From positions 1 through 64,000 of the forward strand of contig NZ_BAABWE010000010.1 in NCBI RefSeq assembly GCF_040371755.1: a stretch of DNA of 64,000 nucleotides. The letters are read 5' to 3'. How positions within the stretch are numbered: the first letter of the stretch is position 1; the number at the start of each line of letters is the position of its first letter. Made by a program: the position numbers and the translations under genes. Under the pieces are notes generated by a model. That model worked only from the letters and a program-made list of their open reading frames with translations, searched no databases and was not told where the DNA came from. This DNA comes from Bermanella sp040371755. GTDB taxonomy: Bacteria > Pseudomonadota > Gammaproteobacteria > Pseudomonadales > Oceanobacteraceae. Shown in pieces: positions 17,157 to 26,351 of this stretch.

Positions 17157-19409
17157 CTATAACCATTGCATCATGGGCTGAGCAATGTGCTTATCTAAGG
17201 TTTTTACAGAACCATCCTCAAACTGAATTTGCCAATGACTTTGGGTTTCATACTTAATCAGCCCTTTTCCGAATCGATGATGTTTAACCCACACCTCCAT
17301 ACTTGGTACCTGTGTTTTAGATCTTGCCGTTGACGCTTTAATATTAGGCGCTTTACTTGCTTTAACTTTAATTTCCAACGGCCAAGCAAGAGTTTCAGCA
17401 TACTGCTTTGCTAATTTAGTAATCGGTTTGGACAACCTCACTGTACCCTCACCTTGTTTATAAGCTTGCTGAAGCGTAAGCAGTTCACTCACATTCATAG
17501 CTTGAATAAACGGACTAATAGTATTTTGCCCTGAATCCATTGCTTGCTGAGTGGGCGTTATAAGGTGTAATTGATTCATGCTGCGCGTCATGGCCACATA
17601 AAACAAACGCCGCTCACTCTCAACAGATGTGGCTTGTTGCATCTCACCATCACTTTGATACGGATAATAATGCTCGGTTAGCCCGGGTAAAATTACCACT
17701 GGCCACTGCAATCCTTTCGCCCGATGTATTGAGCTAATAACAATGCCTTTTTGATCAGTTTGCTCGCGCTTGCGTAAGGTTAATTCTTGTAGGTAATCAT
17801 GAGTCCCGTTGGCGGCTAAGTTCATCTTAGCTAAAAACCGAGAAAACCCTTGAACGGTTGCAATTCGATCATCCACTTGCTGACTGCTAAATGCACTGTC
17901 ACTTAATCCTTTATAAAAGTCGGTTTCTCTTAAATAACGGTTAATTAACTGATGTGCCGTGATTCGAGGGTGTAACGCAAGCGTCACTAACTGAAGACGG
18001 TTTTCCACTTGTTGTTTTTGCCAAGTGGATAATTCACTGTCCATCTCTTTAAATACACGCACAGGCTCTTCATTCGATAATGATAACTGCTGTGCAATAG
18101 CTTCCAGTTGGTTACGTTTTATTTTTAAAGCAGGAAACGTTAAAAACATCAGCCAACTGTTAAATCGTTTTCGCTGGCCGTGTAAATGAAACACTTTCGC
18201 CGCCACTTCAAAAAGCATGATAAAAGGCTGTAATTCATAACGCTCAAGTACCCATGAATGATGGGCCATTTGATAAGGAATGTTTTCCTGCAGCAAAGCC
18301 AATTCCAAAGGTGCACTCATACCCCATAATCGCAGCAGAACTGCAATGTGTTCAGGCGGGTATTGAGTTAGCCCTTGTTTAATAATCTGCAATGTTCGTC
18401 TGGCGTAATCGTCATCGGTATGTAATTGCACTTGAGTATCAGGGTTGGATTCATGGGCAATGGCCATCACTGGCTGGCGCTGTTTATTCAAATGAATTAA
18501 TTGATTACTTAATAACGCCACGTCATGACCATAACGAAATGTCCGACTTAATTCATATGTAATGGCACCTTTGAAGTGCTCATCAAAATAGCTCAACATA
18601 AAGTGACTACTGGAACCTCGAAACTCATAAATAGTTTGATCCGGATCGCCAATCACCAACACCTTTGCTCGCTGCCCAGATAAGGTTTCTAATAAAAATT
18701 GCTGTATGGGGTTAATATCTTGATATTCATCCACTAAAATCCAATCCATGTGGTTGGCATAATGAGCGGCTAAATCTGGGCGCTCACTGAATAACATACA
18801 AGGATCATACAACATGTCTGAATAGGTGATGCGCTGCTGTTGCTTACGCCACAATTCAAACTCTGCAAATACCTTCACAAAAAACTGACATTGCTTGGGT
18901 AAACCTGATTGATTAAACACCGCTTTGGCTGGATTTAATGCGCTTTTCACTTGCTCCATAAACGACATCATAGGGTCTAGCCATTTTTTCTTATCGTTTA
19001 ATATTTCCTGAACAAGGTTTTTGTTTGGAGCGTGTTGCTGTAGTAAGCGCCATAAAATGTACTCTTGCTCTGACTGGGATATAAGCTGTTCTTGAAAACC
19101 CGCTAACCAGCCTTGCTGCACTAATCCCTGATAAATTTTTAAGCCTAAAGAATGAAAAGTACGTACTTGTGGCAACGGGCCGGTCATCACACGACGCAGT
19201 TTTTCAGAAAAATCCACTTGTGCAGATTTGTTGTACATAATCACCAATAGGCGTTTTGAATTCTGCCCGTGATCAAGTCTTGCCTTAATGAACAATGCCA
19301 ACGTACTGGTTTTACCCGCACCTGCCACAGCAATTACTTTTCCATGTCCCTCATTATGGGAAATAATGCTTAATTGTTGATCAGTTAACTGCAAGGTTAA
19401 TGCGTCCAA
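17157..19409 (-). CDS. UvrD/Rep-type superfamily 1 DNA helicase
   Basis: A 750-residue ATP-dependent 3'-5' helicase-like protein. Motif I AVAGAGKTST is at residues 27-36, motif II DEYQDIN near 226, motif III GDPDQTIYEFRG, motif IV/V ISSIHRAKGLQWPVVILPG and motif VI RRLFYVAMTR. The end (WVKHHRFGKGLIKY, then QFEDGSVKTLD) resembles the Tudor-like C-terminal domain of UvrD. It is more divergent and somewhat longer than UvrD or Rep, so I do not give it either name. It lies alone, in a divergent arrangement with ppnP. Confidence 0.88.
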   Translation of the reverse strand: MDALTLQLTDQQLSIISHNEGHGKVIAVAGAGKTSTLALFIKARLDHGQNSKRLLVIMYNKSAQVDFSEKLRRVMTGPLPQVRTFHSLGLKIYQGLVQQGWLAGFQEQLISQSEQEYILWRLLQQHAPNKNLVQEILNDKKKWLDPMMSFMEQVKSALNPAKAVFNQSGLPKQCQFFVKVFAEFELWRKQQQRITYSDMLYDPCMLFSERPDLAAHYANHMDWILVDEYQDINPIQQFLLETLSGQRAKVLVIGDPDQTIYEFRGSSSHFMLSYFDEHFKGAITYELSRTFRYGHDVALLSNQLIHLNKQRQPVMAIAHESNPDTQVQLHTDDDYARRTLQIIKQGLTQYPPEHIAVLLRLWGMSAPLELALLQENIPYQMAHHSWVLERYELQPFIMLFEVAAKVFHLHGQRKRFNSWLMFLTFPALKIKRNQLEAIAQQLSLSNEEPVRVFKEMDSELSTWQKQQVENRLQLVTLALHPRITAHQLINRYLRETDFYKGLSDSAFSSQQVDDRIATVQGFSRFLAKMNLAANGTHDYLQELTLRKREQTDQKGIVISSIHRAKGLQWPVVILPGLTEHYYPYQSDGEMQQATSVESERRLFYVAMTRSMNQLHLITPTQQAMDSGQNTISPFIQAMNVSELLTLQQAYKQGEGTVRLSKPITKLAKQYAETLAWPLEIKVKASKAPNIKASTARSKTQVPSMEVWVKHHRFGKGLIKYETQSHWQIQFEDGSVKTLDKHIAQPMMQWL

Positions 19410-19564
19410 TGGATAAGATGGAGCATTTTAAAGGAAAACCCCTAAAAAAGATAAAACCTCTTTTTGTTTGTTTTTTAAACACAAAAAACTCCGCTAGGAG
19501 CAAAAGCAAGCCAGTGATAGAATCGCCACCCTTTTTTAAGCAACCTAACCCTAAAGGAGTCATC

Positions 19565-19846
19565 ATGTTTGATGTAAATGAATACTTTGATGGTAAAGTA
19601 AAATCCATTGCCTACAAAACCGAAACCTTACCTGCCACTGTGGGTGTAATGGCAGCAGGGGAATATGAGTTTGGTACTAGCCAAAAAGAAACCATGACGG
19701 TTGTGACTGGCGCACTGAATATCCAATTCCCTGGCACACAAGAATGGAAAACCTTTAACCAAGGTGAGTCATTCATTGTTGAAGCCAATGTGAAGTTTGG
19801 CGTAAAAGTAGACGTTGACTCTGCATACTTGTGCACTTACGAGTAA
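19565..19846 (+). CDS. ppnP: pyrimidine/purine nucleoside phosphorylase
   Basis: A 93-residue single-cupin protein of the PpnP (YaiE, DUF1255) family. Members split a broad range of nucleosides with phosphate. Length and motifs fit: NEYFDGKVKSIAY, PATVGVMAAGEYEFGT and FIVEANVKFGVKV. The ATG at 19565 has AAAGGAG upstream and matches the family start; a much longer upstream-open frame is not a real extension. The gene stands alone, followed by a 63-base gap containing a 10-bp palindrome (ATGACGTCAT at 19860-19869). Confidence 0.92.
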   Translation: MFDVNEYFDGKVKSIAYKTETLPATVGVMAAGEYEFGTSQKETMTVVTGALNIQFPGTQEWKTFNQGESFIVEANVKFGVKVDVDSAYLCTYE

Positions 19847-19909
19847 CTCTTCGCCATTTATGACGTCATGAACTGGTAATATCAGTATCCTGCACTATAT
19901 TTAAAGTGT

Positions 19910-20401
19910 ATGGATACTGAATCTCTTATAACAATAACACCTTTCGATTGGCCTTCTATTTTTACGGCCTTACTGTGTGGCACCATCATTGGATTTGAAC
20001 GACAAGTTCGAGGAAAGCCCGCCGGCATACGCACATCCGCATTAATTATACTGGGCACCTACATATTTATTGCATGCTCGTTATACGTTTCTAAAGACGC
20101 CAAGATGACAGACCCTTCACGTATTATTGGTCAAGTCATTACTGGTATTGGTTTTTTAGGGGCTGGTGTAATGCTTAGTAAAGGCCGAAGTGTATACGGC
20201 GTAACCAGTGCTGCCACCATTTGGGCTTTAGCCGCCGTGGGTGTATGCATTGGTATTGGTGAATTATCCAGTGCTTTAAAACTATCGGCGGTGGTAGTGG
20301 TGATTCTGTTTGGCGTAGATTATTTTGAAGAAAAAAGCCAAAACCTAGGGAAGCACGTTCACTCCCGTTATCGGCATTGGCGTAATAGAGATAATGAGTG
20401 A
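19910..20401 (+). CDS. MgtC/SapB-family membrane protein
   Basis: A 163-residue membrane protein with about four helices in the first 125 residues. The MgtC signature GTIIGFERQVRGKPAGIRTSAL (quoted core GFERQ and PAGIRT) and the GFLGAGVML and VTSAATIW segments are clear. It lacks the C-terminal cytoplasmic ACT-like domain of virulence MgtC proteins and ends in a basic tail, so it is the short SapB-like form. Such proteins are linked to Mg2+ homeostasis, but transport has not been shown. It is convergent with rlmJ, the stops being adjacent. Confidence 0.87.
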   Translation: MDTESLITITPFDWPSIFTALLCGTIIGFERQVRGKPAGIRTSALIILGTYIFIACSLYVSKDAKMTDPSRIIGQVITGIGFLGAGVMLSKGRSVYGVTSAATIWALAAVGVCIGIGELSSALKLSAVVVVILFGVDYFEEKSQNLGKHVHSRYRHWRNRDNE

Positions 20402-21250
20402 TTAGTTCTCTACATACTCAATGCTAAAACCCGCGTGTTCTGACACACCCATTTTATCAACCAAATATGGAAGGCCTTCATTCAGCTTTTGCTCTAGGTC
20501 CCAAGGCGGATTCATAATAGCTAAACCACTGCCATACATACCCTGTTCTTCATTATCACCTGACACCCAAAAACGCACATCTAAAAAGCTTTTAGGTTTT
20601 AGATTTTTCAGCTTACGCGCCATGGTTTCACTCATCTTTTGCTTATCGTTACGGTTAATCAACGGATACCACACCAAGTACACTCCTGTAGGAAAGCGCT
20701 TTAAGGCTTGCTCAACTGCAGCGACCACCATTTGGTATTCTTTGGCTTGCTCATAAGGTGGATCTATTACCACCATTGCCCGTTTAGGGGGCGGCGGTAG
20801 TAGGGCTTTCAGTCCAACAAAGCCATCCACTTTTTCCATCGAGACAATTTTATCGTTAGCAAAATTTTTGCGTAACACCTGAAAGTCTTGTGGGTGCAGT
20901 TCAAACAACTTAGCACGATCTGAGGGGCGTAAAAAATGACGTACAAACCAAGGGCTACCCGGGTAGTTTTTAAGGCGTTCACCTGGATTCAATTGATTGA
21001 TGATTGCCATGTATTCTTTGAATACTGCAGGTATTTTCTCGTCCCAAAGGGTCTGAATGCCCCCTTGTGATTCATTGGTTTTCTTCGCGATTGAATCATA
21101 TAAGCTGTAAAGGCCGGTGCCACTGTGGGTATCAATATAGTAAAAAGGTTTGTCTTTTTTCACCATATAACTTGCGGTTAATACACATACCCAGTGTTTC
21201 ATGACATCTGCATGATTACCTGCATGAAAACCGTGACGATAACTGAGCAT
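20402..21250 (-). CDS. rlmJ: 23S rRNA (adenine-2030-N6)-methyltransferase
   Basis: RlmJ methylates A2030 of 23S rRNA with S-adenosylmethionine. The family start MLSYRHGFHAGNHADVMKH is intact, with the SAM region DTHSGTGLY and the amino-methyltransferase motif IDPPYE. Length 282 is normal. The ATG at 21250 is chosen because it gives the conserved N-terminus; an in-frame start 14 codons upstream would add an unrelated segment. Confidence 0.94.
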   Translation of the reverse strand: MLSYRHGFHAGNHADVMKHWVCVLTASYMVKKDKPFYYIDTHSGTGLYSLYDSIAKKTNESQGGIQTLWDEKIPAVFKEYMAIINQLNPGERLKNYPGSPWFVRHFLRPSDRAKLFELHPQDFQVLRKNFANDKIVSMEKVDGFVGLKALLPPPPKRAMVVIDPPYEQAKEYQMVVAAVEQALKRFPTGVYLVWYPLINRNDKQKMSETMARKLKNLKPKSFLDVRFWVSGDNEEQGMYGSGLAIMNPPWDLEQKLNEGLPYLVDKMGVSEHAGFSIEYVEN

Positions 21251-21330
21251 GTGAACAACCTTTAAATCAATAATGGGGCGAATTATACCCATAATACACA
21301 GGAAAGCAGATAAATATGGCGAACGTAAAA

Positions 21331-21350
21331 AAGGGCTAATATTAGCCCTT
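21331..21350 (-). terminator. terminator of nhaB
   Basis: A perfect 20-bp palindrome (AAGGGCTAAT followed by its complement). Read on the minus strand it lies 20 bases beyond the nhaB stop and is followed by a T-run, giving a rho-independent terminator. Confidence 0.8.
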
Positions 21351-21370
21351 TAAAATTTAAGTGATAGCCG

Positions 21371-22864
21371 TTATAGACTTGCTACACACACGGCTCCTAC
21401 AACCGTTAACACTATGGTGTAAGGAAGAGCCATCACAACCATTTTGCCATAAGAAAGGCGAATTAAAGGCGCAATTGCTGAGGTTAATAAGAATAAGAAC
21501 GCCGCTTGACCATTTGGCGTGGCTACACTTGGTAAGTTAGTACCCGTGTTCACTGCAACCGCTAATAACTCAAAGTGCTCTTTAGTAATATTACCCGCAT
21601 CATAAGCGGCCTTCACTTCATTAATGTACACGGTTGCAACAAACACGTTATCGCTGATAACAGATAACAAACCGTTAGCAAAAAACATAATTAAAGGCTG
21701 AGCTTGCACGCTTTGAGCAAACACCCAGTCAATGATTGGCGTAAATAGATGTTGATCATGTATCACCGCAACAACAGCAAAAAACACAACTAACAAAGAG
21801 GTAAAGGGTAAGGCTTCTTCAAAAGCGTGTCCGATTTGGTGTTCTTCCGTGATGCCATTGAGCGCTGTTTGCAACACAATAATGGTCAACCCAATCAGGC
21901 CAACTGGTGCCAAATGCAGTGCTAAAGCAATCACCAAAAACACTGCCGCAGCACCTTGAATCCATAATTGTGTGACTTGATTTTTTGTGCGTTTTTTAGC
22001 CTGATGCTCATCATATTCCTTAAGAATACTGTAAACCACTTCAGGCAATTTATTACCATAACCAAATAATCTGAATTTTTCGACCACCACTACAGTAGCC
22101 AAACCAGCAATAAGTACTGGAATAGAAACGGGCGCTACATGCATAAAGAATGTAATGAAATCCCAGCCAACTTTCTCGGCTATTAATAGGTTTTGCGGTT
22201 CACCTACTAACGTAGCTACACCGCCTAAAGCGGTACCAACAGCACCATGCATTAACAAACTGCGCAAAAAACCACGAAAGGTTTCTAAGTCTTCACGCAT
22301 ATGCTCATGCAAAGAGGCATCATCTCCATGATCGTGGTCATGGTGATGATATTGACGACCTGATGCCACCTTATGGTAGACACTATAAAACCCTACACCC
22401 ACAGCAATAATAACGGCAGTCACAGTTAAAGCGTCCAAAAAGGCCGATAAAATAGCCGCCATAATGCTAAAGGTTAGCGACAAAACAATCTTTGAACGTA
22501 CCCGTAATAGCAACTTAGTAAATATGAAGAGCAATAGGCCTTTCATGAAGTAAATACCAGCTACCATGAACATAAGTAGCAATATCACCTCAAAATTTGC
22601 CATGATTTCAGTTTTAACCGCCTCTGGGCTGGTTAACCCTAATACAATTGCCTCTAACACTAAAAGACCACCAGGCTGAAGCGGATAACACTTTAAGGCT
22701 AATGCAAGGGTAAAAATAAACTCAACAATTAACGCCCAACCCGCAACTGTATATCCAACATCAGGAATCATTACAAGTAATGGATTTAGAATTAAAAAAC
22801 CAATAATAGATTTTTTGTACCAGACAGGGCTATTGCCCAAAAAGTTATAAAATAAACTACTCAT
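21371..22864 (-). CDS. nhaB: Na+/H+ antiporter NhaB
   Basis: NhaB expels Na+ in exchange for protons at the inner membrane. The protein is 497 residues with about 12 helices. The N-terminal FLGNSPVWYK, EFIFTLALALKCYPL and VAGIYFMKGLLLFIFTKLLL (cited in parts) match NhaB closely, and the functionally important Asp is present in SAFLDALTV (Asp144). A loop at about 171-190 holds a His/Asp-rich cluster (HHHDHDHGDD) not typical of E. coli NhaB, perhaps metal- or pH-sensing. It is a single gene with a strong terminator. With the Mrp-like operon the window encodes two unrelated Na+ extrusion systems, fitting a marine lifestyle. Confidence 0.95.
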   Translation of the reverse strand: MSSLFYNFLGNSPVWYKKSIIGFLILNPLLVMIPDVGYTVAGWALIVEFIFTLALALKCYPLQPGGLLVLEAIVLGLTSPEAVKTEIMANFEVILLLMFMVAGIYFMKGLLLFIFTKLLLRVRSKIVLSLTFSIMAAILSAFLDALTVTAVIIAVGVGFYSVYHKVASGRQYHHHDHDHGDDASLHEHMREDLETFRGFLRSLLMHGAVGTALGGVATLVGEPQNLLIAEKVGWDFITFFMHVAPVSIPVLIAGLATVVVVEKFRLFGYGNKLPEVVYSILKEYDEHQAKKRTKNQVTQLWIQGAAAVFLVIALALHLAPVGLIGLTIIVLQTALNGITEEHQIGHAFEEALPFTSLLVVFFAVVAVIHDQHLFTPIIDWVFAQSVQAQPLIMFFANGLLSVISDNVFVATVYINEVKAAYDAGNITKEHFELLAVAVNTGTNLPSVATPNGQAAFLFLLTSAIAPLIRLSYGKMVVMALPYTIVLTVVGAVCVASL

Positions 22865-22911
22865 GTGCTCAATCTTATTGCTGTACTACTGAACAATTAA
22901 AATAAAACCAA

Positions 22912-23907
22912 TCAACCACCTGTGGTATTCATGAAGCGAAGGATTTGAACCTCTTGCGCCAAATCGAAGTGATGGCGTTCAGGTTTTAAATTCATAGCCG
23001 CAATAATAGCATGTTTGATAGGCTCTATTTTCCCGGGGTTATCCCTAACAACTTTTCGTAAATCAACACTATGCTCATTTCCTAGGCATAGTAGTAATCT
23101 TCCCTGAGCGGTAATTCTGACTCGGTTACAGGTGTCACAAAAGTTATGACTATGGGGAGAAATGAAGCCAATTTTACTAAAATGGCCATCAGAGAAGTGC
23201 CAATAACGGCTTGGGCCCCCTGTGGCGTCGCCACTTTCATTCAAGCCATACTTTTGTGTAATTACGTCTCGAATTTCAGCACTGCTCATGAACGTTAGTG
23301 CCCTATCATGCTCTTGAATTTCACCCAGTGGCATTTCTTCAATGAAACTAATATCCAGCTGATTTTCACGAATAAAGTCCACAAGGTCTAAGATTTCATC
23401 ATCGTTACGCCCTTTGAGCATCACGCAATTGATCTTAATCTCTTCAAATCCACTCGCTTGAGCCGACTTTATGCCATCCAATACGGTTTGTAGGTTACCG
23501 GTTCTGGTTAGCTGCTTAAATTTATCTGTATCAAGGCTATCTAAGCTGATGTTTAAACGCGTAAGGCCCGCCGCTTTTAGCGGAGCAGCCAAATGAGGTA
23601 ACTGACTGCCATTACTGGTCATATTTAGCTCTTTTAACCCCGGTAATGACGCTATTTTTTCAACCAAATTAGTTATCCCATGACGAACCAACGGCTCACC
23701 ACCGGTTAAGCGAATTTTACTCACACCAAGCTCAACAAATGCCTGTGCAACTAATTCAATTTCTTCAAGGGTTAATAGCTCAGACCGTGGGGTAAAAACC
23801 ATATCTTCGGCCATGCAATACACACAACGAAAATCACAGCGGTCCGTTACCGATATACGGACATAATCCACTACTCGGTTAAACTTATCGACTAACTGTA
23901 CGGCCAT
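22912..23907 (-). CDS. moaA: GTP 3',8-cyclase, molybdenum cofactor step 1
   Basis: MoaA is the radical-SAM enzyme that turns GTP into 3',8-cyclo-GTP, later processed by MoaC. The N-terminal cluster is Cys24, Cys28 and Cys31 (CDFRCVYC), the GGEP motif follows at LTGGEPLVR, and the C-terminal cluster uses CDTCNRVR with a third Cys in LLLCLG. The protein ends in Gly-Gly, which is needed for GTP turnover in studied MoaA. Length (331) is normal. It is encoded about 19 kb from moaBCDE and is not in an obvious operon. Confidence 0.95.
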   Translation of the reverse strand: MAVQLVDKFNRVVDYVRISVTDRCDFRCVYCMAEDMVFTPRSELLTLEEIELVAQAFVELGVSKIRLTGGEPLVRHGITNLVEKIASLPGLKELNMTSNGSQLPHLAAPLKAAGLTRLNISLDSLDTDKFKQLTRTGNLQTVLDGIKSAQASGFEEIKINCVMLKGRNDDEILDLVDFIRENQLDISFIEEMPLGEIQEHDRALTFMSSAEIRDVITQKYGLNESGDATGGPSRYWHFSDGHFSKIGFISPHSHNFCDTCNRVRITAQGRLLLCLGNEHSVDLRKVVRDNPGKIEPIKHAIIAAMNLKPERHHFDLAQEVQILRFMNTTGG

Positions 23908-24060
23908 AACATCACCACCTGAAAATGCACGCGCATAGTACCAAGAATAGAATCCTTACGACTAGCCTCGACCTATAAAAAAGCATTTAAATGATTAAAA
24001 CAGTATGTTACGGCATAAGTGCAAAGCGAGATACAGGCTTACGCACCATTCAATGGCAGA

Positions 24061-26349
24061 TTATTTGGCGCTCTCCCAGCGCAAAAGGCTAGAACGTAAA
24101 TCCTCCATACGTACGGGTTTAGCAATGAAATCATTCATACCCACGGATATACATCGGGTTTTATCCATTTCCATACTATTGGCCGAAACGGCAATGATAA
24201 TAGGGTCTAGATAACGCTGAACGTCTTGTCTCATGGCAATAGTGGTATCAAAACCGTCTAAAACTGGCATTTGGCAATCCATTAAAATAATCGGAGCCGG
24301 GTTTTCAGCCTGCTTGATTAAGCCCTCCTGCCCGTTAATTGCAATTTCAAACTCAATACCCATTCTCGTCAACATACTTGCCATTACTTTTTGATTGATC
24401 TCATTATCTTCTATCACCAATACACGTTTAGGTAATTGATCTGCGAGCTGCTTGGCATGCACAATAATGTTTGGAATCATCAGTTCAACTTGCAATATTG
24501 GAGCATCACTGTTGATATTCCACTGACCGCCAAGCAAAGCGAGTATTTGTTCAAAAAATGCTAAGTCATTTTCATTTTGGAATATGCTCATTCCATCAAC
24601 ACAGACAAACTGACCGGTACAGTGCATATCTAAGCTCACATGTAACTGAGCACGATTTTCTTGGTAAGAGATAGAAAGCAGAATACTTTCTATCTCTAAG
24701 TCAGCTAATTTATATATGAGTTCAGTTAACATTAAATAGATTGGCCTAACCGTACCTTCTAGTTCATCCCAATCATATAAATTTGTTACTAACGAAAACT
24801 CTGTATTGCGAGCATGACATTCAAAATAAAAATCATCATTCCAATTTTTTAAGCTTGAATTAATATCAACTCTCTCACTTTCAAATTCTGGTTCACTGGC
24901 ACTTAACTCTGTATTCAGCAACAACTTGTCAATGTGTCTGGAAATTAATCTGGTACTGTGGCTAGCGTCATGTAGTAATTCGCTACTGGCGCTATAACCT
25001 TGCAAAGAGAGCTCTAAAATATGTTGAATAGAGTGAAGTGGGGTTTTAAGTTCGTGAGAGATATGCTTCAAAAATACATCTCTTACTTTTTTATGTTTCT
25101 CTGATGCACTTAGTGCATTGGATAAACGCTTACTGGTTTTTTGTAAAATGCTCTGGTAATGACGCTCATTTTTTAGCTGCTCATATTGCAACTTACCAAT
25201 AAGTTCAGCTAGCGCCCAAGACAACAATAAAGCCTCTATCACTGTGCCTATTAAAAATGCATGCTCAGTAAATAGATTGACTGGAATTGAACCTAAAATT
25301 GTTAACTGATATATAAACCCACCAGCTGCTAAAAAACCCCAAGCTAATAGAAAAAATCGCGCAGGCCTGAAGCCCCCCCTTAATGCAATAATACTGACAA
25401 TCAACACACTTACTTGATATAAGGCACTAATGACTAAGTAAAATCCAATTGCTAATTCTTGGCTGACTAACAAAATCAAAATAATATTAGCAAAAACGGA
25501 AAGTATTAAAGTATAAAACCATTTATTCCATTTGGGGTGATACTTAGGTAAACGTAAAAATGACTGCGCAAAAAGAATGGCAAATATAAAGGCTAAACAT
25601 ACAGAAATACCCCAAGTCTGTGGTAAATTCAGCCAGTGATCAACGGCATAAAAATAGCGAAAGAAGCCTAAATCAGCTACAAAAAATATTTGTAATAAAC
25701 CTAAGTTCAAGCAATAAAATAAATAATACAGACGCTTCGTTGAAATAAATAAAATTAGGTTATAAACAAATAAGGCAAGCAGTACACCTAAAGAAACAAA
25801 AATAATCGCCATTCGTGCAATATTATTTTGAGCAAATGCTTTAGGGCTACCAATATTTATCGGCAAACGTAAAGCATGATCACTGCTTAACTTTAATATT
25901 ATCGTCGCGTTGGGTTGAAGATTATTGAGTCTGGTATTTGGGAACTGGCTAGGTTGAAGTAAATCTGAAAAAGGCTGGGAGACAAAATCTTCTGAGTAAT
26001 CAAGCAATTCACCAGTTTCTGAATAAACATAAACACTGGCGCTTTTTATATGAGGAAAGCCAATCTGTAGTTGTAACGAGCTAGGAATATGCTCATGCAA
26101 TCGGCTCCAAACCCATACTTGTCCTGCAACAAAACCTAAATTGGGTGGCCCTTGCGAAGTCTGCAGGTGGAAAGGTGGTTCATTCAATATCTCAATTGCG
26201 CGATATGCATTATCTGGGTCAACTAAATAATAAGCACCGGGCCAAATGCTTTGAACACTACCATGTTGTGCTGCATCTTGTGTTGCTATGGGCTGAGAAA
26301 TCGCAGGAAGTGCGACCATCAATACCCATATCATCACAAGCTGTTTCAT
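24061..26349 (-). CDS. 7TMR-DISM hybrid histidine kinase with degenerate ATPase domain
   Basis: A 762-residue membrane signalling protein. Order: signal peptide (1-18), 7TMR-DISM periplasmic domain (about 30-165), seven helices (about 180-385), short coiled coil, HisKA with intact SHELKTPL (phospho-His near 430), a region where HATPase_c should be (about 500-620), and a receiver from 640 (VLVIEDNEIN) with phospho-acceptor Asp near 690 in MDCQMP. The expected N-box Asn, DxGxG and GTGLGL-type boxes of the ATPase domain cannot be found; that region is only 120 residues and lacks the glycines. It may thus act as a phosphotransfer or scaffold partner instead of a self-phosphorylating kinase. It starts 2 bases after the aminotransferase stop. 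Confidence 0.85.
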   Translation of the reverse strand: MKQLVMIWVLMVALPAISQPIATQDAAQHGSVQSIWPGAYYLVDPDNAYRAIEILNEPPFHLQTSQGPPNLGFVAGQVWVWSRLHEHIPSSLQLQIGFPHIKSASVYVYSETGELLDYSEDFVSQPFSDLLQPSQFPNTRLNNLQPNATIILKLSSDHALRLPINIGSPKAFAQNNIARMAIIFVSLGVLLALFVYNLILFISTKRLYYLFYCLNLGLLQIFFVADLGFFRYFYAVDHWLNLPQTWGISVCLAFIFAILFAQSFLRLPKYHPKWNKWFYTLILSVFANIILILLVSQELAIGFYLVISALYQVSVLIVSIIALRGGFRPARFFLLAWGFLAAGGFIYQLTILGSIPVNLFTEHAFLIGTVIEALLLSWALAELIGKLQYEQLKNERHYQSILQKTSKRLSNALSASEKHKKVRDVFLKHISHELKTPLHSIQHILELSLQGYSASSELLHDASHSTRLISRHIDKLLLNTELSASEPEFESERVDINSSLKNWNDDFYFECHARNTEFSLVTNLYDWDELEGTVRPIYLMLTELIYKLADLEIESILLSISYQENRAQLHVSLDMHCTGQFVCVDGMSIFQNENDLAFFEQILALLGGQWNINSDAPILQVELMIPNIIVHAKQLADQLPKRVLVIEDNEINQKVMASMLTRMGIEFEIAINGQEGLIKQAENPAPIILMDCQMPVLDGFDTTIAMRQDVQRYLDPIIIAVSANSMEMDKTRCISVGMNDFIAKPVRMEDLRSSLLRWESAK

Positions 26350-26351
26350 GT

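Noticed and set aside
19860..19869. 10-bp palindrome ATGACGTCAT between ppnP and the MgtC-like gene
   Set aside because: A perfect but short palindrome, single copy; no evidence for a regulator.
23908..24060. Possible molybdenum-cofactor riboswitch upstream of moaA
   Set aside because: The 150-base gap shows no recognisable conserved Moco-motif stems.
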